In this document: positions 22,583-30,400 of the stretch, in pieces
Position numbering within the stretch: the stretch's first letter is position 1
How the letters are laid out: each line of letters starts with the position of its first letter
Origin: Algoriphagus sp.
GTDB taxonomy: Bacteria; Bacteroidota; Bacteroidia; Cytophagales; Cyclobacteriaceae
Assembly (NCBI GenBank): GCA_030729785.1
Contig: JANQWS010000095.1
Span: 1-40,490, forward strand
Reading direction: 5' to 3'
Length of the DNA: 40,490 nucleotides
Translations under genes and position numbers: made by a program
The notes under the pieces: generated by a model
Database searches by the model: none
The model's input: the letters and a program-made list of their open reading frames with translations, nothing else
Told to the model about the DNA's origin: nothing

Positions 22583-24091
22583 ATGAGTGAAAAGCTATGG
22601 ATATTTGATACCACGCTTCGAGATGGAGAGCAAGTGCCAGGATGTCAACTCAACACCCAAGAGAAAATCATCGTTGCAAAAGCGCTGGAAGAACTTGGTG
22701 TGGATATCATAGAGGCTGGTTTTCCAATTTCTAGCCCAGGAGATTTTTCCTCCGTGGTGGAAATATCAAAAGCCGTTTCTAATCCAATCATTTGTGCCCT
22801 ATCGCGGGCCGTAGAAAAGGACATTGAAGTAGCCGGAGCAGCACTTCAATACGCCAAAAAAGGCCGAATTCATACAGGAATAGGTGTTTCACCTTACCAT
22901 ATTCAATACAAGCTTCGAACTACGCCTGAGGATATTATCAGACGCGGGGTAGCGGCAGTTAAGTTTGCCAAGCGATTTGTAGAAGATGTTGAGTTTTATG
23001 CGGAAGATGCCGGTCGCGCAGAAGCTGATTTCTTGTGCAAAATAATTGAAGAGGTAATCAAAGCAGGTGCTACCGTAGTGAACATTCCTGATACGACGGG
23101 TTATTGCCTACCCGAACAATACGGAGCTATTATTTCTGGCTTGAAAAACCGGGTTCCTAATATTGATAAGGCCATCATTGCTACCCATTGCCACAACGAC
23201 CTAGGCATGGCAACTGCCAATACGGTGGCGGGTGTACAGCAAGGAGCTCGCCAAGTGGAAGTGACTATCAATGGAATCGGAGAGCGTGCCGGCAATACCT
23301 CATTGGAAGAAGTGGTAATGGCAATCAAATGTCATCAATCTATCCCCGTGTATACGGATATTGTGACTCCGAAAATTTACCATACCAGCCGCCTGGTATC
23401 CAAATTAATGAACATGCCTGTGCAGCCCAACAAAGCGATTGTGGGAAGAAATGCATTTGCACATTCTTCGGGTATCCATCAAGATGGGGTACTGAAGCAT
23501 CGAGAAAATTACGAGATCATGGACCCCAAGGATGTGGGCGTTGCAGAATCTACGATTGTACTAACTGCCAGGTCTGGAAGAGCAGCACTCAAGCATCATC
23601 TGGATGCCTTAGGGGTGGAGCTAGAAGGAGAAGCCTTGCGAGAAGTATACGAAGCTTTTTTAGTGCTTGCAGATTCCAAACGGGATATCGGAAGAAAAGA
23701 CCTATTGGAACTGGTTGGTAAATTCATCGATGAATCCAACTTTATCGAGTTGGACCAGGTCCACTACTCCTCGGATGGCGAAGCAACAGCTCAAGTAACC
23801 CTCAAAGTAGGCAATGCACTTCAAAATGCCACGTCTACTGGCGTAGGTCCAGTGGACGCCGTTCTCAAGGCTATAGAATCTATTGTACAGCCTCAAGTGG
23901 AGCTAGAGGAGTTTCTTATCCAAGCTATCACCCAAGGAAGCGACGATGTGGCCAAGGTGCACATGCGTCTCATTAAGTCTGACAAACCCTATTATGGGTT
24001 TGCATCCAACCAAGACATTGTACTCGCTTCTGCACAAGCATTTGTGGACGCACTTAACAAAATTCCAGTCAAAGAATATGCGACTGCCTAA
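22583..24091 (+). CDS. leuA: 2-Isopropylmalate synthase
   Basis: A 502-residue enzyme joining 2-ketoisovalerate and acetyl-CoA, the committed step to leucine. The TIM-barrel part has [51 protein letters not shown] and [17 protein letters not shown]. The following segment reads [18 protein letters not shown]. The C-terminal regulatory domain (about 390-500), where leucine binds in the family, is present ([31 protein letters not shown]). It lies 21 bp after ilvC. It is one of two related synthases in the operon and is the one matching canonical LeuA. Confidence 0.96.
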   Translation: MSEKLWIFDTTLRDGEQVPGCQLNTQEKIIVAKALEELGVDIIEAGFPISSPGDFSSVVEISKAVSNPIICALSRAVEKDIEVAGAALQYAKKGRIHTGIGVSPYHIQYKLRTTPEDIIRRGVAAVKFAKRFVEDVEFYAEDAGRAEADFLCKIIEEVIKAGATVVNIPDTTGYCLPEQYGAIISGLKNRVPNIDKAIIATHCHNDLGMATANTVAGVQQGARQVEVTINGIGERAGNTSLEEVVMAIKCHQSIPVYTDIVTPKIYHTSRLVSKLMNMPVQPNKAIVGRNAFAHSSGIHQDGVLKHRENYEIMDPKDVGVAESTIVLTARSGRAALKHHLDALGVELEGEALREVYEAFLVLADSKRDIGRKDLLELVGKFIDESNFIELDQVHYSSDGEATAQVTLKVGNALQNATSTGVGPVDAVLKAIESIVQPQVELEEFLIQAITQGSDDVAKVHMRLIKSDKPYYGFASNQDIVLASAQAFVDALNKIPVKEYATA

Positions 24092-24093
24092 TT

Positions 24094-25500
24094 ATGGAAA
24101 AGACCACCTTATTTGATAAAATCTGGGATGCACACGTAGTTAAATCCGTGCCCGCTGGTCCTGATGTATTTTTCATCGACAAGCATTTCATCCACGAAGT
24201 GACCTCTCCAGTTGCCTTCCTCAATTTGGAAAAAAGAGGAATTGGGGTGAAATATCCTCACCGTACCATCGCAACCCCGGATCACAATGTGCCAACAGTT
24301 GATCAAGATCAAACCATCAAAGACAAGCTTTCCCGAATGCAAGTGGAAAGGCTTCGACAGAATTGTGCGAAATACGGTATAGAATTGCATGACTTGGGAT
24401 CGGCTCACCATGGGATCGTCCATGTGATTGGTCCTGAGTTGGGAGTAACTCAGCCCGGAATGACAATCGTTTGTGGGGACTCCCACACCTCCACCCACGG
24501 TGCCTTTGGCGCCATCGCCTTTGGTATTGGAACTTCCGAAGTAGAGATGGTACTCGCTACCCAATGCATCATGCAATCCAAGGCTAAGAAAATGCGAATT
24601 TCTGTAGAGGGTACTCTTGGCAAAGGCGTTACTTCCAAAGATATTATTCTGTACATCATCTCGAAGATATCTGCCGCAGGAGCCACAGGTTACTTTGTGG
24701 AATATGCAGGTTCAGCAATCCAAAGCTTATCCATGGAAGCCCGAATGACAATTTGCAACATGTCCATCGAGATGGGTGCACGCGGGGGGCTAATTGCCCC
24801 AGATGAAACTACCTTTGCCTATTTGAAAGGAAAAGAATATGCTCCGAAAGGGGAAGCATGGGATCAGGCCGTTGCACATTGGAAAACTTTAAAAACAGAC
24901 GATGGGGCTATTTTTGACAAAGAATTGGTCTTTGAAGCGGCAGACATAGAACCCATGATTACCTATGGAACCAATCCAGGGATGGGAATCAAAGTAAATG
25001 GGAATATTCCAAGTACCCAAGGGATGGAAGGTTCCAACAAGACTTCCTACCTCAAATCCCTAGAATACATGGGTTTTGCTCCCGGGGAACCTATTCTAGG
25101 AAAATCAGTAGACTATGTTTTTGTAGGCTCCTGCACCAACGGAAGAATTGAAGATATCCGCGCTGTGGCTCAATTTGTAAAAGGACATAAAAAAGCTGAT
25201 TCCATAACCGCATGGATTGTCCCAGGTTCTCGAGAAGTGGAAAAACAAGCTCAATCAGAAGGCTTGGTAGCTATTTTGGAGGAAGCAGGTTTTGAACTTC
25301 GGCAACCAGGATGCTCAGCTTGTCTTGCGATGAATGACGACAAAATCCCTGCAGGCAAATATGCGGTTTCTACATCCAACCGAAACTTTGAAGGACGTCA
25401 AGGTCCTGGAGCCCGTACCATGCTTGCCTCTCCCTTGACCGTAGCGGCAGTAGCGATTACTGGTCGAATTACAGATCCACGGGAAGTATTTCAGAATTGA
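24094..25500 (+). CDS. leuC: 3-Isopropylmalate dehydratase, large subunit
   Basis: A 468-residue aconitase-family protein binding a 4Fe-4S cluster. Hallmarks are [45 protein letters not shown] (first cluster Cys) and [14 protein letters not shown] (the other two Cys), then [21 protein letters not shown]. With LeuD it isomerises 2-isopropylmalate, and probably also (R)-citramalate supplied by the CimA-like enzyme downstream. It starts 2 bp after leuA. Confidence 0.97.
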   Translation: MEKTTLFDKIWDAHVVKSVPAGPDVFFIDKHFIHEVTSPVAFLNLEKRGIGVKYPHRTIATPDHNVPTVDQDQTIKDKLSRMQVERLRQNCAKYGIELHDLGSAHHGIVHVIGPELGVTQPGMTIVCGDSHTSTHGAFGAIAFGIGTSEVEMVLATQCIMQSKAKKMRISVEGTLGKGVTSKDIILYIISKISAAGATGYFVEYAGSAIQSLSMEARMTICNMSIEMGARGGLIAPDETTFAYLKGKEYAPKGEAWDQAVAHWKTLKTDDGAIFDKELVFEAADIEPMITYGTNPGMGIKVNGNIPSTQGMEGSNKTSYLKSLEYMGFAPGEPILGKSVDYVFVGSCTNGRIEDIRAVAQFVKGHKKADSITAWIVPGSREVEKQAQSEGLVAILEEAGFELRQPGCSACLAMNDDKIPAGKYAVSTSNRNFEGRQGPGARTMLASPLTVAAVAITGRITDPREVFQN

Positions 25501-25505
25501 AAATA

Positions 25506-25536
25506 CCTGCCTGCGGCAGGCAGGCAGGAAGGCAGG
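25506..25536. repeat. Palindromic CAGG-rich repeat between leuC and leuD
   Basis: CCTGCCTG (25506-25513) and CAGGCAGG (25517-25524) form an 8-bp stem with a 3-base loop. They are followed by further CAGG and GGCAGGC units to 25536. A better copy of the same family lies at 37849-37869 and decayed copies lie at about 535-555 and 602-620. It sits inside the 104-bp leuC-leuD gap, the longest gap in the operon, and would fold in the mRNA. Confidence 0.8.
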
Positions 25537-25604
25537 CAAAATTTATGGACTGCGGGGAAAAGACTACCCGAAGTTCTATTTGACCAACTTTGAACCAAAA
25601 AAAA

Positions 25605-26195
25605 ATGGCTTACGATAAATTTACCATTCTACAGAGTACAGCAGTACCCCTTTCTACAGAGAATGTGGATACAGATCAAATTATACCTGCACGCTTTTTG
25701 AAGGCCACAGAGCGGGAAGGCTTCGGTGACAACTTGTTTCGCGATTGGAGATACGACTCGGCAGGTACTCCAAAAGCTGATTTCGTACTCAATGATCCCA
25801 CTTACAGTGGAAAAATTTTGGTAGCAGGCAAAAATTTTGGGTCTGGTTCGAGTCGAGAACATGCTGTTTGGGCCTTGTACGACTATGGATTTCGTTGCGT
25901 AGTATCCAGCTTTTTTGCTGATATATTTAAAAATAACTGCCTAAATATTGGTGTGCTCCCAGTAACGGTTACCCCAGCCTTTGCAGAGAAATTGTTTGCC
26001 GCGATAGCAGCAGACCCCCAAACAGAAGTAGAAGTGAATTTGCCTCAGCAAACAATCACCCTACTCGCTACAGGGGATGCGGAGTCCTTTGATATCAACG
26101 AATACAAAAAGGACAATATGCAACATGGTTTTGATGACATCGATTACCTCATCAATATTGCTCCAGAAATAGAGGCTTTTGCCGGTAATAGGTAA
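25605..26195 (+). CDS. leuD: 3-Isopropylmalate dehydratase, small subunit
   Basis: A 196-residue swivel-domain protein of normal length. Hallmarks are STENVDTDQIIPARFLK near the N-terminus and GKNFGSGSSREHAVWALYDYGFR near the middle, with the substrate-binding GSGSSREHA loop. I chose the ATG at 25605; an in-frame TTG at 25590 is less likely. It pairs with LeuC. The 104-bp gap before it holds the CAGG palindrome. It ends 10 bp before the citramalate synthase gene. Confidence 0.96.
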   Translation: MAYDKFTILQSTAVPLSTENVDTDQIIPARFLKATEREGFGDNLFRDWRYDSAGTPKADFVLNDPTYSGKILVAGKNFGSGSSREHAVWALYDYGFRCVVSSFFADIFKNNCLNIGVLPVTVTPAFAEKLFAAIAADPQTEVEVNLPQQTITLLATGDAESFDINEYKKDNMQHGFDDIDYLINIAPEIEAFAGNR

Positions 26196-26205
26196 GTTTT
26201 TAAGC

Positions 26206-27744
26206 ATGGAAGCACGAAGATTGGAACTAATGGATACTACCTTGAGGGATGGAGAACAGACCTCAGGGGTGTCTTTTTTGCCTTCAGAAAAGCTTCACCT
26301 TGCCAAGGCCCTCTTAGAAGATTTAAAGGTAGATCGGATCGAGGTAGCTTCTGCACGAGTTTCCCCAGGCGAATTGGAAGGAGTGCAACGGATTACCCAA
26401 TGGGCTGCTCAGAAAGGATTCCTTGATCGAGTAGAGGTTCTTGGATTTGTGGACACCCCCATTTCAGTAGACTGGATTGTGGAGGCCGGTGCTCGAGTGC
26501 TCAACTTACTTACCAAAGGATCGCTCAATCATCTGGTACACCAACTGAAGAAAACTCCAGAGGAGCATTTTTCTGAAATTCGTCAAAGTATTTCCTATGC
26601 ACGATCAAAAGGTCTTCAAGTCAATGTCTACCTAGAAGACTGGTCCAATGGAATGCGCAATTCTCCAAACTATACGCTTCGCTTAATCGAAATGCTTGCC
26701 GAGCAACCTATTCAACGCGTGATGCTTCCGGATACGTTGGGGATTCTTTCTCCTTTGGAGGTACGTAGTTTTTTGGGAGAGGTTTTCTCCAAATTCCCTG
26801 ACTTACGATTTGATTTCCATGGACACAACGACTACGATCTAGCGATAGCCAATGTTCTTGAAGCCGTGCTTCAAGGGGTATCAGGCATTCACAGTACAAT
26901 CAATGGACTTGGAGAACGAGCAGGAAATGCTCCTTTGGAATCAGTAGTTGCGGTGATTAAGGATTTTACGGATTTGAAAATCGGCGTCCAGGAACAAAAG
27001 ATCTTTCGGGTATCCAAGTTGGTGGAACAATTTTCAGGGCAATACATTCCTGCCAACAAACCTGTAGTAGGTGAAAATGTATTTACTCAAACAGCCGGTA
27101 TTCATGCCGATGGAGATCAAAAAAAGAGTTTGTACTTCAACCAATTGCTTCCAGAGCGCTTTGGTAGAGAACGAAAATATGCACTTGGCAAAACCTCAGG
27201 AAAAGCCAATATTTCAAAGAATTTAGAGGCTTTGGGCATATCCTTGGAGCCGGATGAACTGGCTCGCGTAACGCAGCGCATCATTGAGTTGGGAGATAAA
27301 AAAGAGCGAGTAACAACAGAAGACTTGCCCTATATCATTTCAGATGTGTTACAAAATAACTCGTTTGCTAAAAATATTAGTATTGATGGCTATCAAATGA
27401 CCCATTCCAAAGGGTTGCGGCCTTCGGTACAGTTACGATTAAAAGTACACAATAGCTTTCATGATGCTACAGCCACCGGCGATGGGCAATACGACTCGTT
27501 CATGAAAGCCTTGAGTGCGATTTATAGCTCCCTAAAAAAGGACTTACCCAAATTAGTTGATTACCACGTGACTATTCCTCCTGGAGGGAAAACGGATGCT
27601 TTGGTAGAGACGGTGATTACCTGGGAGTATGGAAGACGATTCAAAACCAAAGGATTGGATCCAGATCAAACTGTAGCAGCCATGATGGCTACGGAGAAAA
27701 TGTTGAATATCATGGACAATCACCCAATGGAAATACATTCTTAA
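26206..27744 (+). CDS. cimA: Probable (R)-citramalate synthase (CimA, Leptospira type)
   Basis: A 512-residue member of the isopropylmalate/homocitrate/citramalate synthase family. The N-terminus has [20 protein letters not shown] and VDRIEVASARVSPGELE. Later motifs are NVYLEDWSNGMRNSPNY, FDFHGHNDYDLAIANVLEA, INGLGERAGNAPLESV, VFTQTAGIHADGDQKKSLY, PERFGRERKYALGKTSGKA and a C-terminal regulatory domain ending DQTVAAMMATEKMLN. These agree closely, as I recall it, with the characterised Leptospira interrogans citramalate synthase, and differ from canonical LeuA upstream. The enzyme would join pyruvate and acetyl-CoA; LeuCD and LeuB would then give 2-oxobutyrate for isoleucine. The operon contains no threonine deaminase gene, which fits. 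The alternative is a second isopropylmalate synthase. I chose the ATG at 26206 over an upstream TTG inside leuD. Confidence 0.82.
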   Translation: MEARRLELMDTTLRDGEQTSGVSFLPSEKLHLAKALLEDLKVDRIEVASARVSPGELEGVQRITQWAAQKGFLDRVEVLGFVDTPISVDWIVEAGARVLNLLTKGSLNHLVHQLKKTPEEHFSEIRQSISYARSKGLQVNVYLEDWSNGMRNSPNYTLRLIEMLAEQPIQRVMLPDTLGILSPLEVRSFLGEVFSKFPDLRFDFHGHNDYDLAIANVLEAVLQGVSGIHSTINGLGERAGNAPLESVVAVIKDFTDLKIGVQEQKIFRVSKLVEQFSGQYIPANKPVVGENVFTQTAGIHADGDQKKSLYFNQLLPERFGRERKYALGKTSGKANISKNLEALGISLEPDELARVTQRIIELGDKKERVTTEDLPYIISDVLQNNSFAKNISIDGYQMTHSKGLRPSVQLRLKVHNSFHDATATGDGQYDSFMKALSAIYSSLKKDLPKLVDYHVTIPPGGKTDALVETVITWEYGRRFKTKGLDPDQTVAAMMATEKMLNIMDNHPMEIHS

Positions 27745-27753
27745 TTTCATACT

Positions 27754-28821
27754 ATGGAAATGAAAATAGCGCTCCTGCCTGGCGATGGCATTGGGCCCGA
27801 AGTAATTGCACAGGCAGTAAAAGTGGTTGAAGCAATTGGAAAAAAGTTTGGCCACCACATCACCTTTCAAAAGGGTTTGGTGGGGGCATGTGCGATTGAT
27901 GCTACAGGCGATCCCTATCCAGATGCTACGCACGAGATCTGTGCGGCATCAGATGCAGTTCTTTTTGGAGCAATTGGTGACCCCAAATACGACAACGACC
28001 CCAAGGCCAAGGTGCGCCCTGAGCAAGGCTTGCTACGCATGCGACAAAAGTTAGGATTGTTTGCCAATGTTCGCCCTACCTTTACCTTTCCTTCTTTAGT
28101 CCACAAATCCCCCCTCAAGTTAGACCGAGTGGATGGAGTAGATTTAGTTTTTTTTAGGGAACTGACAGGAGGTATCTATTTCGGTGAGCCGAGAGGAAGA
28201 AATGAGCAAGGGACAAAAGCCTTTGACACCAATGTCTACAGCAAGGAGGAAATTGTACGTTTGGCAAGAATGGGTTTCGAAGCTGCTCAAAAGCGGAGAA
28301 AACTGCTGACCTGCGTGGACAAGGCAAACGTGATGGCCACTTCCAGATTGTGGAGAGAAACGGTCCAAGAATTAGCTTCTGAGTATCCAGATGTAAAAGT
28401 AGAGTATGAATTTGTGGATGCAGTAGCCATGCGATTGATTCAATGGCCCAAGGCCTACGATGTGTTGATTACTGAAAATCTTTTTGGGGATATTTTGACC
28501 GACGAGGCCTCGGTAATCTCTGGATCTATGGGCCTGATGCCTTCGGCCTCCTTGGGAGCCAAGGTGAAGCTATTCGAACCGATTCACGGTTCGTATCCGC
28601 AAGCGGCTGGCAAGGATATAGCCAATCCACTGGGAACAATTTTATCTGCTTCCATGATGTTTGATTATGCATTTGGATTGACAGCTGAGGCCAAATTGAT
28701 CAGCGACGTAGTCAATCTTTCGCTCGCCGAAGGAATCGTCACCGAAGACATCGCCGAAGGAGGGAAAGCCTACAAAACCTCCGAATTAGGAGACTGGCTA
28801 GCAGCAAAAATTCTGAGTTAA
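27754..28821 (+). CDS. leuB: 3-Isopropylmalate dehydrogenase
   Basis: A 355-residue NAD-dependent beta-decarboxylating dehydrogenase of normal length. Hallmarks are IALLPGDGIGPEV at the start, FFRELTGGIYFGEPRG (substrate loop), VDKANVMATSRLWRETV, TENLFGDILTDEASVISGSMGLMPSASLG (metal-binding aspartates) and FEPIHGSYPQAAGKDIANPLGTILSASMM. It acts on 3-isopropylmalate for leucine and probably on 3-methylmalate for the CimA route. It is the last gene of the operon and is followed by a strong terminator. Confidence 0.97.
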   Translation: MEMKIALLPGDGIGPEVIAQAVKVVEAIGKKFGHHITFQKGLVGACAIDATGDPYPDATHEICAASDAVLFGAIGDPKYDNDPKAKVRPEQGLLRMRQKLGLFANVRPTFTFPSLVHKSPLKLDRVDGVDLVFFRELTGGIYFGEPRGRNEQGTKAFDTNVYSKEEIVRLARMGFEAAQKRRKLLTCVDKANVMATSRLWRETVQELASEYPDVKVEYEFVDAVAMRLIQWPKAYDVLITENLFGDILTDEASVISGSMGLMPSASLGAKVKLFEPIHGSYPQAAGKDIANPLGTILSASMMFDYAFGLTAEAKLISDVVNLSLAEGIVTEDIAEGGKAYKTSELGDWLAAKILS

Positions 28822-28827
28822 GCTATG

Positions 28828-28870
28828 AACTAAAACACCACCTCGAAACGGGGTGGTGTTTTAGTTTAAG
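28828..28870 (+). terminator. Terminator of the ilv-leu operon, probably bidirectional
   Basis: A perfect 15-bp stem, AACTAAAACACCACC (28828-28842) with GGTGGTGTTTTAGTT (28852-28866), has a 9-nt loop. T-rich flanks occur on both strands. It begins 6 bp after the leuB stop. Its right arm overlaps the restored hepT stop codon (28861-28863), so it likely ends transcription from both sides. Confidence 0.9.
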
Positions 28871-29197
28871 AGTTGATCCAATTGAAAAACTAATTCTTCT
28901 AGGTCCTTGCTAAGGATGGACCATACAATTTCATAGTCAATCCCCAAAATAGTCGTGAACGATTCGATTTCTAAAGCCCCTTAATTTTTTCCATTCGATT
29001 TGAGGATGCTCAAATCTAAAATCCTCATCAATGCGCAGGGAAGCTTCTCCTATAATTTCAAAATTCCGTACTACCGCGTCGATGGTCTTGTCATCTGCTA
29101 AAAAATCTTCGAAAGATAGACCTTTGGTATATTTTAGGATCTTTTCAGCGGCTTCCTTCATGTCCAGGAGGAGTAAGTCACTTGATCTTTTAGACAT
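28861..29197 (-). pseudogene. hepT: HepT-like HEPN toxin with a C-terminal frameshift
   Basis: The frame from 29197 reads 86 residues to a TGA at 28937-28939. It holds the HEPN ribonuclease motif RNRIVHDY (R76, H81, Y83), the RX4HxY signature of HepT, then ends YFGD. If one C of the four at 28942-28945 is skipped, the frame continues for 26 more residues, beginning IDYEIVWSILSKDLEELV, to a TAA at 28861-28863. This gives 111 residues, the expected length and the expected family C-terminus. The break is therefore a one-base insertion in a G4 run of the mRNA. It could be real decay, a switchable tract, a +1 ribosomal shift at GGGG, or a sequencing error. It overlaps mntA by 8 bp. Confidence 0.85.
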
Positions 29198-29480
29198 AGA
29201 TTAACTCGTCTTTGATTTGCTCGAGATAGCGTGGTTTAATTCCTTTTTTTGACACCAAATCCACTTTGATTCCCAACAATTCTTCTAGTTCATCTCCTAG
29301 TTCAATAAACTCCGAACCTACGCTGCTGTGAAATTCTACCAGCACATCTAGGTCGCTCTTTGGGCTTTGTTCCTCGCGTGCGTAGGAACCAAAAATCGCA
29401 AGCTCTTTGATTGGATATTTTTGGAACAAGGATTTTTTCTGTTCCACTAACCTATTTTTTATCGTGAGGAGCTGGTTCAT
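29190..29480 (-). CDS. mntA: MntA-like minimal nucleotidyltransferase antitoxin
   Basis: A 96-residue single-domain nucleotidyltransferase. The catalytic signature GSX10DxD is intact: GSYAREEQSPKSDLD, with Gly31, Ser32, Asp43 and Asp45, followed by VLVEF. In characterised MntA/HepT pairs the nucleotidyltransferase neutralises the HEPN ribonuclease by adding AMP units to the tyrosine of the RX4HxY motif. The gene precedes hepT and overlaps it by 8 bp, the usual order for this module. The partner hepT is frameshifted. The pair is convergent with the ilv-leu operon. Confidence 0.88.
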   Translation of the reverse strand: MNQLLTIKNRLVEQKKSLFQKYPIKELAIFGSYAREEQSPKSDLDVLVEFHSSVGSEFIELGDELEELLGIKVDLVSKKGIKPRYLEQIKDELIYV

Positions 29481-29579
29481 GAGGAGATGAATCTAAACGC
29501 GACAAAGGCAAAGTTCTGTTGCTTTGAAGGCCATTAGTTGAACAATCTACTTAAATATACCTATTTTTCAGCTGTAAAA

Positions 29580-30356
29580 ATGCAGCACAAACCCTTTTCC
29601 TACCTCTTCTCCATTTCCTACTTCGGCGCCCGCTTCAAGGGATGGGCCAAGCAGCCTCAGCAGCCTACCGTGGAGGGGAAGTTGGAGCGGGTATTTCGCT
29701 ATGTTTTGGGACACGAAGATTTTCGATTAATTGGATCGAGTCGTACTGATTCAGGGGTGAGTTGTCGACAGGGATTTGTTCAGCTTTTTCTTAAAGAAGA
29801 ATTCGATTTTGAGCCGATTTTGCCAGCTTTAAACTTAAATTTGAATGGGGAAATTCGAATTTATTCGGTGCGGAAAATTCCCAGAGATTTCAATTTGATC
29901 CATTCGGTTAAACAAAAAACTTACCGATATTTTTTTTCAGACTCTGATTCTTTCCATCCATTTGCTTCGGCTTTCTTGACCAAGGTTACCAATAGTAACA
30001 CATTGGAACGCATGATGGAAAATTCATCCCTTTTCGTCGGTAAGCATGATTTTAGAGCCTTTAGCACAATTTCGGGGAATAAGAGGGATTATGTCAGAGA
30101 AGTTTTGGAAGCTAAAGTCTTTAAAACAGAAACTTTTTTCTTAGAGTTTTCTCCCGAAAAGGTGTACTGTTTCGAAGTAAGTGGAACGGGTTTTCTTTAC
30201 CATCAAGTTCGAAAAATGGTGCATGCGATTTGGCACTCATCCGCTGAGGAGATCAAGTTAAGGCTAGAAAATCCACATGCTCAATGGGAAACGATACCTA
30301 CTGCAGCACCCAATGGGTTGGTCCTTTGGCAATCGGTATTGGATTTGGATGACTAA
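29580..30356 (+). CDS. truA: TruA-like tRNA pseudouridine synthase (divergent)
   Basis: A 258-residue protein with the TruA fold outline. It has YLFSISYFGARFKGWAKQPQQPTVEGKLE, the catalytic loop GSSRTDSGVSCRQ (Asp57; canonical form GRTDxGVHA), KTYRYFF, VGKHDFRAFS and a C-terminal EVSGTGFLYHQVRKMV. It would isomerise uridines to pseudouridine, classically at tRNA positions 38-40. The motif SSRTDSGVSC departs from the usual GRTDAGVHA and the protein looks like a divergent paralog. The genome may hold a canonical copy elsewhere. I chose the ATG at 29580 over an upstream in-frame TTG. Confidence 0.85.
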   Translation: MQHKPFSYLFSISYFGARFKGWAKQPQQPTVEGKLERVFRYVLGHEDFRLIGSSRTDSGVSCRQGFVQLFLKEEFDFEPILPALNLNLNGEIRIYSVRKIPRDFNLIHSVKQKTYRYFFSDSDSFHPFASAFLTKVTNSNTLERMMENSSLFVGKHDFRAFSTISGNKRDYVREVLEAKVFKTETFFLEFSPEKVYCFEVSGTGFLYHQVRKMVHAIWHSSAEEIKLRLENPHAQWETIPTAAPNGLVLWQSVLDLDD

Positions 30357-30400
30357 TTTTTCAAATTGGTAAATCCTTTCCAAAATAACTCACTGTATTT

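Noticed and set aside
23188-23721. 177-codon alternative frame within leuA
   Set aside because: It is contained in a certain leuA reading frame and has low-complexity, motif-free sequence.
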